From: Nitrospirota bacterium
GTDB taxonomy: Bacteria; Nitrospirota; Thermodesulfovibrionia; UBA6902
Length of the DNA stretch: 62,750 nt
Direction of reading: 5' to 3'
NCBI GenBank assembly: GCA_016214845.1
Contig: JACRMS010000038.1
Coordinates: 1 to 62,750, forward strand
Below the pieces are notes generated by a model, which was given only the letters and a program-made list of their open reading frames with translations, was not told where the DNA came from and made no database searches. Positions 37,151 to 46,014 of this stretch are shown here, one piece after another. Numbering within the stretch: position 1 is the first letter of the stretch; each line of letters starts with the position of its first letter. Made by a program: the position numbers and the translations under genes.

Positions 37151-37783
37151 CTAATGACCTTTCAAAATACTCTTTATTATTGTAATCACATTTTCTCTGA
37201 AGGCGTCCACATTGGGTCCGGCCATGCTCGGGCTTACCTTAAGGTTGCCGGCAATTATCAATGTGGGTGTTTCCTCGATATTGTAAGTCTTCATCATTAT
37301 TAACGCCTCGCCGATATCTTTGGCCTTTTCTCCCGCCCTCAGCCTGCGGCTGAAATCAAAACCGAGCCCAAGCTGCGTGCCTATGTTTTCCAGGACCTCA
37401 ACGTCGCCGATTTCTTTCTTCTCAAGAAAAAAGGAGTCGAAGAGCGCCTTCTTCATCTGTTCGCCCTTGCCGGACTCCTCGGCAAGCAGGTAAGCCTCTC
37501 CGGGTTTCGGAGAACCCTTGCCCCAGAAGACCGGGACGATCTTCCATTTGATCTTTTTAGGAAAATTCCCTTTTATGACCGGGACAGATTTTTCAAATTC
37601 ATAGCAGTGCGCGCAATAGAAGCTGAGAAATTCAACCACCTCAACCTTTTCCCCGTCGAATGTAAATTTACTTTCCGGCAATTGGGTGTATGCGCCCTTA
37701 ATTGATGAACTGTCAACCGCGTATGCAGAGAATGGCAGCATGACTAAAAATAGTAATGTTACCAATAACTTTTTGAAAATCAT
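37151..37783 (-). CDS. DsbA-like periplasmic thiol-disulfide oxidoreductase
   Basis: 210 residues from ATG 37783, which follows AGGAGG; the frame to 37831 is not needed. Signal peptide MIFKKLLVTLLFLVMLPFSAYA. Active site FYCAHCYEF in a thioredoxin fold with helical insert, cis-Pro in EETPTLII. It oxidises or isomerises periplasmic disulfides, which would help with the adjacent cytochrome and cytochrome-maturation genes. Twenty bases after the cytochrome gene, same operon. Confidence 0.9.
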   Translation of the reverse strand: MIFKKLLVTLLFLVMLPFSAYAVDSSSIKGAYTQLPESKFTFDGEKVEVVEFLSFYCAHCYEFEKSVPVIKGNFPKKIKWKIVPVFWGKGSPKPGEAYLLAEESGKGEQMKKALFDSFFLEKKEIGDVEVLENIGTQLGLGFDFSRRLRAGEKAKDIGEALIMMKTYNIEETPTLIIAGNLKVSPSMAGPNVDAFRENVITIIKSILKGH

Positions 37784-37802
37784 TTCTTTCCTCCTGAGTC
37801 TA

Positions 37803-38975
37803 TTAATGTTTGATCTTTTCCCTGTAAACATTGTAATTGAAATCAGGGCTGTTGTCCTTTGTGTGACATCTCAGACAGGCTGATTCTGTAACAGGCGTTA
37901 AGGATTTGTCAAAGTCTTTGAGATGTTCTTTGCCCGGTCCATGGCAGACCTCGCACTGGACATTGGCGAGGTCAGGAGTGGTTTGAAAGCTGTAAAATCC
38001 GCCTTCCTCTCCAAACCCGACAACGTGACATTTTATACACTCAGGGTCTTCTGACTTTCCCACCCTTTCAAGGCTTGCAAAAGCGCCCGCATGACGCGTG
38101 TCCTTCCAGCCCTCAACAAAAGGCTGATGGCATTCAGCGCATTTTGCCACTCCGAGATAAGTTGTTTGTGCCTGCGGAGGTCTTGCGGATTCCTTAAAAA
38201 GCTTTGCGACCAGGGCGTCATAGTCGTTTAAAATACCGCGCACCGCCGTATCTTCTTTTATATCATTACCGAGGGGCTGCCATCTGTGCTTGAAACTGCT
38301 TACCTTCCCCGTATGGTCCATGATCTTCAGGGCCAGGACACCGAGGTTCTTTCCCTTCGGGTAACCGGCCGTGACAATCGCGCCATCTACTTTAACGGGT
38401 TCATCGAGTATCTCGCCGGATGAAGTGATAATCACGTCCCATCCTTTCACGTCTTTTAATCCGGAAACAGGGGTGTCCGTAAGAAGGATATTCAGCTTGC
38501 CCTTTTGATAATCCGCAGGACCAGAACCTATGTTAATGCCGGCCGTGCCCCTGATTACTGGAATTGATCGTGTTTTGGAAACGGCGGGTATTTTATATTT
38601 TTGCAGCAGGGGGGAGATAAAATCATCGGGGGACAGCTTCGCTTTTTTCATTAATGCGACCGCGTCATATTTCATCATATTAAATGCCTTGAGCATGGCC
38701 CCGGTCTTTAACCTGCCCTGCGGCGTATCATCGCCGCTGAAATTGCCGGAGTCGATCAAGACGTAAGGGGACAGGTTTTTACCGTTTTCAGAGATATAAC
38801 CGGCAAGCCTTGCCACGCCGCCGAAGTCGGTCTTGGGAGAACAGCCGCACGGTTCAAGCTCGCCCTGAAGGCCTCCGGTATAAAGGATAGTCAATACTTT
38901 CTGGTGCCCGTGAGAAGCCAGCGGAGTTAGGACAATCAGCATGACCAGGTTGAGCAATAAAATATTTTTCAGCAT
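37803..38975 (-). CDS. Secreted four-haem cytochrome c with N-terminal phosphoesterase-like domain
   Basis: 390 residues. Signal sequence (NILLLNLVMLIVLTPLASHG), then about 240 residues starting VLTILYTGGLQGELEPCGCS, the beginning of the UshA/5'-nucleotidase-like metallophosphoesterase pattern with a cysteine pair. The C-terminal part has four CxxCH sites: CAECH, CIKCH, CEVCH, CLRCH, arranged as in cytochrome c554-like proteins. Periplasmic electron transfer is likely. Many canonical metallophosphoesterase ligands are absent, so the first domain may not be catalytic. Confidence 0.85.
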   Translation of the reverse strand: MLKNILLLNLVMLIVLTPLASHGHQKVLTILYTGGLQGELEPCGCSPKTDFGGVARLAGYISENGKNLSPYVLIDSGNFSGDDTPQGRLKTGAMLKAFNMMKYDAVALMKKAKLSPDDFISPLLQKYKIPAVSKTRSIPVIRGTAGINIGSGPADYQKGKLNILLTDTPVSGLKDVKGWDVIITSSGEILDEPVKVDGAIVTAGYPKGKNLGVLALKIMDHTGKVSSFKHRWQPLGNDIKEDTAVRGILNDYDALVAKLFKESARPPQAQTTYLGVAKCAECHQPFVEGWKDTRHAGAFASLERVGKSEDPECIKCHVVGFGEEGGFYSFQTTPDLANVQCEVCHGPGKEHLKDFDKSLTPVTESACLRCHTKDNSPDFNYNVYREKIKH

Positions 38976-39025
38976 CGGTATATTTTAACAGTAAAAAATA
39001 TTTTCTCAAAGCTTGCCGGGTAATT

Positions 39026-39072
39026 TTGACAGTAATCAGGTTAAATGATATACTTGAACAAGTGAGCAAGTA
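39026..39072 (+). promoter_or_regulatory. Sigma-70 promoter with ArsR/SmtB-type operator
   Basis: TTGACA (39026-39031), 17 bases, TATACT (39049-39054): near-consensus. Over the -10 and start lies the inverted repeat TACTTG (39051-39056) / CAAGTA (39067-39072), with the inner palindrome CTTGAACAAG. This is where an ArsR/SmtB-type repressor would bind. It drives the repressor gene and the metal ATPase. Confidence 0.8.
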
Positions 39073-39088
39073 AAGAAAGGAGTCTGCA

Positions 39089-39451
39089 ATGCCGCCTAAA
39101 AAGAAGCAGGATGTCTGCCAGGTAAAAACCATAGACAAAAAGAAGGTCAGGGCCGTTAAGAAGGTGATGCTTACCGACAATGAAGCGGGTAAGCTGTCGG
39201 AGACGTTTAATGTTCTGGCAGACCCCACCCGCACAAAAATAATACATGCCCTTTCAGAGGAAGAGCTTTGCGTATGCGATATTGCAAGCATACTCGGCAT
39301 CAGCATCTCAGCGGTTTCGCACCAACTGAGGACCCTGAGGAACATGCGTCTGGTAAAATTCAGGAAAGAGGCCAGGATAGTTTACTACTCGCTGGTTGAC
39401 GCGCACATTAAGACATTGTTCAACCAGGGGTTAAGACACGTAAGAGAATAG
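39089..39451 (+). CDS. ArsR/SmtB-family metal-responsive repressor
   Basis: 120 residues. Winged-helix with ELCVCDIASILGISISAVSH (the alpha-3 site CxC used by CadC/ArsR) and an N-terminal cysteine (DVCQV), plus DAHIKTLFNQGLRH at the C-terminus like the alpha-5 zinc site. Cadmium, lead or zinc sensing is expected. AAGGAG before ATG 39089. Followed by the ATPase it should control. Confidence 0.92.
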   Translation: MPPKKKQDVCQVKTIDKKKVRAVKKVMLTDNEAGKLSETFNVLADPTRTKIIHALSEEELCVCDIASILGISISAVSHQLRTLRNMRLVKFRKEARIVYYSLVDAHIKTLFNQGLRHVRE

Positions 39452-39482
39452 AAATGTAGAGGCGAGGCGCTGCCTCGACTGG
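39452..39482. repeat. Decayed GTAGGGGC-type palindrome between repressor and ATPase
   Basis: GTAGAGGCGAGGCGCTGCCT then CGACT is an imperfect palindrome of the same family as 52219-52247, in the gap between the two genes. Confidence 0.5.
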
Positions 39483-39495
39483 GAAGTTAAAAGTC

Positions 39496-41454
39496 ATGAG
39501 CCGGATCAAACTACAGACCGAAACAAATTCCTGCGGCAGCAACGAGAGGACCTGCTCGTGCTGTGCGGTTGACTTCCTTGAAGAAAAGCCCCCTTTCTGG
39601 AAACGCCGGACATTGATAATCAGTATCTCGACGGGGCTGCTCTTATTGTCCGGTTTGTTAATTAACTTCCTGACCTCATACCATTTTGCCGCTCAGTTGA
39701 TATTTATATCAGTTGTAGCAGTGGCGGGAAAAGATATTTTGAAAAAGGCGGTCCTTTCGCTTTTTAAATTGCGGCTGGACATGAATTTTCTCATGAGCTT
39801 AGCGTCGTTCGGGGCCTTTTTCATCGGGCACGGCGAAGAGGGCGCTGCGGTAATTTATCTCTTTTTCGTCGCGGAGTCCCTGGAAGCATACGCGGGCGAT
39901 AATGCAAAGAAATCGATCAGCCAGTTGCTGAAACTGGCCCCTGAGACCGCGAGGGTAAAAAGGGACGGAAAAGAGACCGAGCTCCACACTCATGAAGTTG
40001 AAATAGGAGACATCGTTGTCATACGCCCCGGTGAAAAAATCCCTATGGACGGCAAAGTCATTGCCGGGCGGTCATCCGTCAACGAGGCGACAATAACAGG
40101 AGAGTCGTTGCCGGCAGACAAGTTCGAGGGGGATGAGGTTTTCGCGGGCACTATGAACGAGGACGGCTATCTTGAGGTCGAGGTTGACAGGAAAGCGGAG
40201 GACACTGTCCTTTCCAAAATTGTAAGGATAGTTGAAGAGGCTGAAAGACAGAAATCAAAGACTGAAAAATTCATAGACAGGTTTGCCCGTTATTATACCC
40301 CCGTAGTGATCTCCCTGGCATTCGCAACGTTTTTCATCCCCGCGTTCATTCTCGGTTATCCGTGGCATGACTGGTTTTACAGGGCACTGGTCCTTCTGGT
40401 CGTGTCCTGCCCCTGCGCAATGGCGATCTCAACGCCGGTTGCCATGGTCTCAGCAATATCAAGCGCGGCGAGGCACGGGGTTTTAATTAAGGGGGCAACG
40501 TTTATCGAAGAGTTGAGCAGGGTAAAGGCTTGCGCGTTTGATAAAACCGGCACGCTGACAAGGGGCAGGCTTGAAGTGGCGGATGTTATCGGTTTTAACG
40601 GTCATTCCGGGCAGGAGGTCCTCTCCATCGCCGCTTCCCTGGAAGCTCGCTCGCAACATCCCATCGCAAAGGCCATACTTGCCAGAGCGCATAAGGAAGG
40701 CATCCGGCTGAAGGAGATAGATAATTTTATGTCGGTTAAAGGTAAGGGAGTGCAGGCCCTGATAAACGGCAATACATATTATGCGGGCGCAAGGAACCTC
40801 TTCGATAATTTGTCCATCAACCTGCCTGACGAACTGCCGGGGCTGGAGAAGGAAGGAAAGACCTCTATTTTTATTTCAACCAGGGAGCAGGCAGTGGGAG
40901 TAATAGCGCTGGGAGATATGGTCAGGCAAAACGCGCATGAGATAATTACGCACCTTAAGAATGCAAACATAAGAACGGAGATGCTGACCGGTGACAACAG
41001 GAAGGTCGCGGAGGCGTTGGCGGACACGATCGGAATTGACGGATATCATGCTGAGTTGTTGCCTGAAGACAAGGTCAGGGTTGTCGAGGAACTCGCCGGC
41101 AAATACGGCTCTGTTGCAATGGTCGGCGACGGCGTTAACGACGCGCCTGCGCTTGCAAAGGCAAATGTCGGGATAGCCATGGGCACTATCGGCTCCGACG
41201 TTGCCATAGAGACAGCGGACATCGCATTGATGCATGATGATCTGTCCAGGATTGATTACCTCATATCGTTAAGCAGAAAGACCATGCAGGTTGTTAAACA
41301 GAACCTCACCGTCTCAATTCTCATCAAGGGAAGTTTTACTGTCCTCGCCTCTCTGGGGTTTATCAACCTCTGGATCGCAGTCGGGGTGGGTGACATGGGC
41401 CTGAGCCTCGCTGTTATCTTAAACGCTATGAGACTGACGAGGGTAAAGGCGTAA
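39496..41454 (+). CDS. P1B-type ATPase, Zn/Cd/Pb exporter (CadA/ZntA-like)
   Basis: 652 residues. N-terminal cysteine cluster SCGSNERTCSCC instead of a full heavy-metal-associated domain. Eight membrane segments expected; transmembrane metal site SCPCAM near 303-308, phosphorylation motif DKTGTLT near 348, TGESLP in the actuator domain, SQHP, and MVGDGVNDAPALA in the hinge. The CPC motif and ArsR/CadC-like repressor point to zinc, cadmium or lead rather than copper. Inner membrane. Confidence 0.93.
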   Translation: MSRIKLQTETNSCGSNERTCSCCAVDFLEEKPPFWKRRTLIISISTGLLLLSGLLINFLTSYHFAAQLIFISVVAVAGKDILKKAVLSLFKLRLDMNFLMSLASFGAFFIGHGEEGAAVIYLFFVAESLEAYAGDNAKKSISQLLKLAPETARVKRDGKETELHTHEVEIGDIVVIRPGEKIPMDGKVIAGRSSVNEATITGESLPADKFEGDEVFAGTMNEDGYLEVEVDRKAEDTVLSKIVRIVEEAERQKSKTEKFIDRFARYYTPVVISLAFATFFIPAFILGYPWHDWFYRALVLLVVSCPCAMAISTPVAMVSAISSAARHGVLIKGATFIEELSRVKACAFDKTGTLTRGRLEVADVIGFNGHSGQEVLSIAASLEARSQHPIAKAILARAHKEGIRLKEIDNFMSVKGKGVQALINGNTYYAGARNLFDNLSINLPDELPGLEKEGKTSIFISTREQAVGVIALGDMVRQNAHEIITHLKNANIRTEMLTGDNRKVAEALADTIGIDGYHAELLPEDKVRVVEELAGKYGSVAMVGDGVNDAPALAKANVGIAMGTIGSDVAIETADIALMHDDLSRIDYLISLSRKTMQVVKQNLTVSILIKGSFTVLASLGFINLWIAVGVGDMGLSLAVILNAMRLTRVKA

Positions 41455-41561
41455 AGACCGGGAGTGCGCATTCACAAATTCTTCATAACAACCCTGTATC
41501 CTATAAAATGTCAATTTGCCCTGCTCACGTTGACTTCATAATTTATGAAAAGCTATATTAA

Positions 41562-43028
41562 ATGTCGGAGGTTTTTTTGGAAGAGAAAGAAAAGAAAGAT
41601 ATATTCGAGTCGGTCTGGAGTTTTTTAGCGTCCGTAAAACTCGCTATCGGCGTTTTCATCATTATAGCCCTTTCTTCAATAATCGGCACCATTGTTGAAC
41701 AGCAGGCTGAGCCCGCAAAAAATATTGCACTGCTCGCGAAGTTTTTCGGCGATTCCGCCGCGCCGTCGGTTTACAACGTTTTCGCGAAACTCGGTTTCAT
41801 GGATATGTACCGCTCGTGGTGGTTTGTAAGCTTCCTGATAATTTTCAGCATTAACCTCATCGTCTGCACAATCGATAAATTTCCAAAGACATGGCGCCTC
41901 GTGAAAAACCCTTTGAGGCCGCTGCCGGAAAACGTACTTAAAACCCTTCCCGTAAAAAAGGAAGTAAAATTTAAGACCCACCTCAATATAGCAAAGGACG
42001 AGTTCGTAAACATCCTGAATTCATCAAGATACAAATTCCTTGAATCAAAGGAAGAAAATTCCGTACAGCTTTATTCCCAGAAAGGCAAGTATGCCCGCTT
42101 TGGGTTTTACATCGTGCATGTGAGCATCATCCTGATTTTAGTTGGCGCCATAATCGGGGCGCGTTTCGGGTTCACCGGATTTCTGAATCTTCCCGAAGGG
42201 CAGGTTTCTGACATGGCGTTTTCACAGGACGGCAAGACAATCCCCCTGGAATTTTCAGTCAGGTGCAACTGGTATGATACGAAATATTATGAAGGCACTG
42301 ATACGCCCATGAAATTCCAGAGCGAACTGACAGTGATTGACAACGGCAGCGAAGTCATGAAAAAGATCATTGAGGTCAACTCCCCGCTCAAGTACAAGGG
42401 GATCACCTTTTTCCAGTCAAGCTACGGCATGGTCCCAAACGCGGTGGGCACTTTTGTCCTGGACATTACCCCGAACGGCGGCCAGTCAACCAAAGTGCAG
42501 CTCAGACCAGGTGGCTCTTTTGAAGTCCCGGGCACCGGGATCAGAGGCACTGTTGTTAATTTTTCACCAGCGCTTACACAGGACAGAAACACCGGCGCGT
42601 TGACCACATATTCAGATAACATGGTTAATCCCGGAGTAGCAATACAGTTCAGCATCCCCGGTATGCAGCCTTTTACCGGCTGGGTCCTGAAAAGATATCC
42701 TGAAACAGGCGCGCTGCCCGGAGGCCATTCGGTCAAATTCGCAGACTACCAGGGCGTGGAATACACGGGTCTTCAGGTATCAAAAGACCCCGGCGTGATC
42801 TTTATTTATATCGGCTCTATTTTAATGGCGATCGGTTTGTACGTTGCCTTTTTTATTAGCCATAAAAAGATATGGATAAATCTTGCGCACGAATCCCAGG
42901 GCGGCAAAGGCCCGGTCAGGGTAACTGTCGGGGGAAATACAAGCAGGAACCGGCTTGCATTTGAAAAGGAAATAGAACATATCTTATCAAAGGCTTCTGA
43001 AGCTATAGAAGGAAGGAGTAAAAAATGA
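41562..43028 (+). CDS. resB: Cytochrome c biogenesis protein ResB (Ccs1)
   Basis: 488 residues. Several membrane segments near the N-terminus, a large periplasmic domain (about 210-420) and a final membrane helix (VIFIYIGSILMAIGLYVAFF). It is part of the System II haem lyase with CcsA and attaches haem to CxxCH apocytochromes outside the membrane. A TTG at 41577 has a better spaced GGAGG and is an alternative start. It overlaps ccsA by four bases. Confidence 0.93.
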   Translation: MSEVFLEEKEKKDIFESVWSFLASVKLAIGVFIIIALSSIIGTIVEQQAEPAKNIALLAKFFGDSAAPSVYNVFAKLGFMDMYRSWWFVSFLIIFSINLIVCTIDKFPKTWRLVKNPLRPLPENVLKTLPVKKEVKFKTHLNIAKDEFVNILNSSRYKFLESKEENSVQLYSQKGKYARFGFYIVHVSIILILVGAIIGARFGFTGFLNLPEGQVSDMAFSQDGKTIPLEFSVRCNWYDTKYYEGTDTPMKFQSELTVIDNGSEVMKKIIEVNSPLKYKGITFFQSSYGMVPNAVGTFVLDITPNGGQSTKVQLRPGGSFEVPGTGIRGTVVNFSPALTQDRNTGALTTYSDNMVNPGVAIQFSIPGMQPFTGWVLKRYPETGALPGGHSVKFADYQGVEYTGLQVSKDPGVIFIYIGSILMAIGLYVAFFISHKKIWINLAHESQGGKGPVRVTVGGNTSRNRLAFEKEIEHILSKASEAIEGRSKK

Positions 43029-44131
43029 GCAGTTCACTTTTTTTCGATATATCCGCAGGCGCATATATAGCCGCGATGATCGTATATGTAATCTACCTTG
43101 TAACGAGGAGCAAGACAGTCGGCCTTGCCGCTACTTCCGTTACAATATTCGGGTTTGTCTGTCAGACAATCGCTTTTCTAACCAGGTGGAGCCACTCCTA
43201 TGATTTCTGGGTGGCGTCAAATCCCACATCGAGTTTAGTGGAATCTCTTTTACGGGCCGCTCCACTGAGAAACCTTTACGAGTCGCTGATATTCTTTGTA
43301 TGGTCGCTGATATTGATCCATCTTTTGATCGAGTTCAAATATAAAAACCGCTCCTTAGGCGCATTTGTCACGCCGGTTGCGGCCCTCGCGCTGCTGTTTA
43401 TTGACATATCCGGCACGACAAAAGAGATCCAGCCCCTCATGCCGGCGCTCCAGTCGAACTGGCTGCTCTTTCACGTGCTGCTGGCCTTCCTGGGATACGC
43501 GGCTTTCGGCGTGTCCTTCGGCGCTGCCGCGGCGTACATAATCATGATCACGGAAAACAGGAAAGAGAAAACATATATTTTCTGGAGCATAATAATCGGC
43601 ATCTTCCTGGTCGTCCTGATCGCTATGGGGATGGATTTCCTGGGCCTTTCCGCTGAGGAACGCAAGGAACTGATCCAGAGTCATTTCCTCAAGACCACAT
43701 TCAGGAGCGATTCAGGCGGCGTAGCGGCAGCAAGTTATGTTATCGGTATCGCGTTTATTTATCTTATCTGGCAGTTTGGACTTGGGCTGAAAAAAGTCCT
43801 CGGTTCGTTAGCGGTCACTCCGCAGATGCTTGAGGACATCGAATATAAGAGTATCGCAATAGGTTTTCCGTTATTCACGATCGGCGGTCTGATAATGGGC
43901 GCGATATGGGCCAACAGCGCATGGGGCAAGTACTGGAGCTGGGACCCGAAAGAGACCTGGTCGCTGATAACATGGTTTGTTTACGCGCTCTATATCCACG
44001 CGCGTTTTGTCGCCGGATGGAGAGGGAAGCGGGTTGCGATCCTCGCGGTAGTCGGCTTCGTAGCGGTCATCTTCACATACCTCGGAGTCAACCTCGTACT
44101 GTCAGGGTTGCATTCTTACGGCAGTGGTTAA
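43025..44131 (+). CDS. ccsA: Cytochrome c biogenesis protein CcsA (ResC)
   Basis: 368 residues, about eight membrane segments. The haem-handling tryptophan-rich motif WGKYWSWDPKETWSLITW lies near residue 300, with conserved histidines before and after. It is the haem channel partner of ResB. The ATGA overlap with resB shows coupled translation. The last ~45 bases and the terminator are duplicated at 45820-45926. Confidence 0.94.
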   Translation: MSSSLFFDISAGAYIAAMIVYVIYLVTRSKTVGLAATSVTIFGFVCQTIAFLTRWSHSYDFWVASNPTSSLVESLLRAAPLRNLYESLIFFVWSLILIHLLIEFKYKNRSLGAFVTPVAALALLFIDISGTTKEIQPLMPALQSNWLLFHVLLAFLGYAAFGVSFGAAAAYIIMITENRKEKTYIFWSIIIGIFLVVLIAMGMDFLGLSAEERKELIQSHFLKTTFRSDSGGVAAASYVIGIAFIYLIWQFGLGLKKVLGSLAVTPQMLEDIEYKSIAIGFPLFTIGGLIMGAIWANSAWGKYWSWDPKETWSLITWFVYALYIHARFVAGWRGKRVAILAVVGFVAVIFTYLGVNLVLSGLHSYGSG

Positions 44132-44190
44132 GAGGTAAAATAGGATAAAGTTACAAAGGCACAGAGTTGCAAAGCTCTGTGCCTTTTTTT
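44083..44190 (+). repeat. Copy A of a ~107-bp direct repeat (end of ccsA plus terminator)
   Basis: Starts CGGAGTCAACCTCGTACTGT within ccsA and runs through the terminator. Copy B at 45820-45926 matches it at about nine of ten positions. Confidence 0.93.
44156..44190 (+). terminator. Rho-independent terminator of resB-ccsA
   Basis: AGGCACAGAG (44157-44166), loop, CTCTGTGCCT (44175-44184), then a T run to 44190. Confidence 0.92.
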
Positions 44191-44225
44191 ATCTCGTGCA
44201 GGTTATTTTTTTACGTTCCTATGTG

Positions 44226-44291
44226 ATGCGAATTATGAGAGGGAGAATCACGAGACGCTGTAGCACTATTCCCCCCCTTTATAATTCGCAT
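44226..44291. repeat. 66-bp inverted-repeat element
   Basis: ATGCGAATTAT (44226-44236) and ATAATTCGCAT (44281-44291) are perfect inverted copies, with AGAGGG facing CCCCCC inside. Lies in the inserted segment before the deacetylase-like gene. Confidence 0.65.
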
Positions 44292-44423
44292 AGAAGGTCA
44301 GCAGATTTTTAAATCTACATTGATGATGTTCAATTATATCTTGTTATTAGCGCCGTACAAGTATAGAATAATCATATATTACTTTTCATTTAATCACGGA
44401 TTAGCCTCTGTAATTTTATACCC

Positions 44424-45731
44424 ATGATACACGGTAAATTATTTCGAAAGACCTTCACAGTAATATTTTGCATGATTTTAGTCTTGACCTGCGGTGTAAC
44501 AAAAGGCATAGGTGCTGATATATGTTCTTCAGTGAATGACATCACCTCTAAAATATATTTCTGTTTTATCATTCACAATGAAGAAGATGACGTTAACGGG
44601 GTCCCAAACAGCAATCCCCTTATTCCCGATTACAATGGCAATCCAGCGGTATTTAACCATTTCGCTGATGCTATGATGGATTACGCACTAATGCTCAACA
44701 GCTACGGAGCGACATTGAGCTTTCAGCCTGACTGGACCTTTATCGAAGGTGTTCAAAAATACCGTCCCGGCTTTTTCACAGATCTCCTTCAACTCGGAAA
44801 CGTTGAGATCGTGCCTCATGCGCATGAGACATACGTCCCTTATGATGAAGTTTATACCATGCTGGAGATGAACTATGCTCAACCGCTAAAGATTCTCGGC
44901 GGGATGACACATGATAAATATAAAGCAAGTCAGGTGTGGTTTGATGCGAATCCGGGATTTGCTTTCTGGGGGGCTCCCCTGCAAACTTCTAATCATATAA
45001 ATGATAAGGCCCCTCCGCCGATGGTATACAGGATAGCAGAGCCCAAAGACATATACGACTACTATGATCTTTACAGGCATGTTGCATCCTCCTCCATAAT
45101 AGCCACTCCCGGGGTGCCATCCGATGTCACTAAAATGTTTCAGATAAAGCCTGTCGGAAATTATATCACGCCTTCATATGAACTGTATGCAACGAGGTAT
45201 TTTCTTGCTGAGCCTGATGATACAAGTGTTCCAAGAATATGGCGGAAGAGGCTTGATGGTACACAAACACCTGGCGCAGGCAACAGGACTGCATCTGAGA
45301 TAATTAATTCTGTAGCCTACAAAATCCAGAATGAATTGCAACCTCTCATCCTTCAGGGGAAGCTTGAGTTTAAAACAGTTGGAGAAATTATCAACCTCTT
45401 TAAGCAATACGAACAGTGCCTGGATATTAGAGACAACCAGGACTTGTGTGATTTCGTCCCCCTCATGCCCCATTATGAGCCGGTGCGGGTTGCGTCTGCC
45501 TACAGCTCTTCTCTTCAGGCTGCTTATGACTCAGCGATGGATGGGAGCACCATACAGAGTCGTGCGGTGGTGCTTACCGAGAATCTTAACATTAACCGGG
45601 ATGTTTCAGTTTTTATAGACGGAGGGTACAGTTGTGATTATTCAGCCGGCAGCAGCATGACACGCTTAATTGGCGATATAGTTGTAAGCAGCGGAAACGT
45701 AGAGATTGGAAATGTTATTCTTGAAAAGTAA
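44424..45731 (+). CDS. Secreted polysaccharide-deacetylase-like protein, function uncertain
   Basis: 435 residues. Signal peptide (TVIFCMILVLTCGVTKGIGA). The next part has IIHNEEDDVNG, HFADAMMDYALMLNSYGA, and VPHAHETYVPY, a layout recalling NodB-type or related TIM-barrel deacetylases (metal-binding Asp and His pairs). The last ~60 residues (NINRDVSVFIDGGYSC, SGNVEIGNVILEK) look like a short beta-rich surface domain I have seen repeated in secreted proteins of this kind of bacterium. The whole gene lies between two copies of the ccsA end, so it was probably brought in by an insertion. Confidence 0.6.
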   Translation: MIHGKLFRKTFTVIFCMILVLTCGVTKGIGADICSSVNDITSKIYFCFIIHNEEDDVNGVPNSNPLIPDYNGNPAVFNHFADAMMDYALMLNSYGATLSFQPDWTFIEGVQKYRPGFFTDLLQLGNVEIVPHAHETYVPYDEVYTMLEMNYAQPLKILGGMTHDKYKASQVWFDANPGFAFWGAPLQTSNHINDKAPPPMVYRIAEPKDIYDYYDLYRHVASSSIIATPGVPSDVTKMFQIKPVGNYITPSYELYATRYFLAEPDDTSVPRIWRKRLDGTQTPGAGNRTASEIINSVAYKIQNELQPLILQGKLEFKTVGEIINLFKQYEQCLDIRDNQDLCDFVPLMPHYEPVRVASAYSSSLQAAYDSAMDGSTIQSRAVVLTENLNINRDVSVFIDGGYSCDYSAGSSMTRLIGDIVVSSGNVEIGNVILEK

Positions 45732-45802
45732 ACGCCAGCCCTCTTTCCCCCGGCCTGTTTTGATACTTGCTTGACAAAGTGATGCGGTTTCAAAAGTTCC
45801 TT

Positions 45803-45819
45803 TGTAGGGGTATCTACCC
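45803..45819. repeat. Short GTAGGGGTATCTACCCC palindrome
   Basis: A 17-bp palindrome of the GTAGGGG type directly touching the start of repeat copy B. Confidence 0.6.
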
Positions 45820-45926
45820 CGGAGTCAACCTCGTACTGTCAGGCTTCATTCTTACGGCAGCAGTTAAGAGGTAAAAAAGGATAAAAATACAAAGGCGCAG
45901 AGCCGCAAGGCCCTGTGCCTTTTTTA
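45820..45926 (+). repeat. Copy B of the ~107-bp direct repeat (ccsA end plus terminator)
   Basis: CGGAGTCAACCTCGTACTGT at the start, then a terminator AAGGCGCAGAG/CCCTGTGCCTT with a T run. It has several substitutions relative to copy A and no reading frame of its own. Confidence 0.93.
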
Positions 45927-46014
45927 ATTAGTCATGAATCTTTTCAGATCTTCTTTGGCAGGTTTACTACAGGACAGAAAGGCAAGGGAAAAACGGGATG
46001 CAAGAATTAAAGAT

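Noticed and set aside
44424-45731. Calling the inserted gene a definite polysaccharide deacetylase
   Set aside because: The metal-binding motif order is not complete enough by eye, so only a tentative label was kept.
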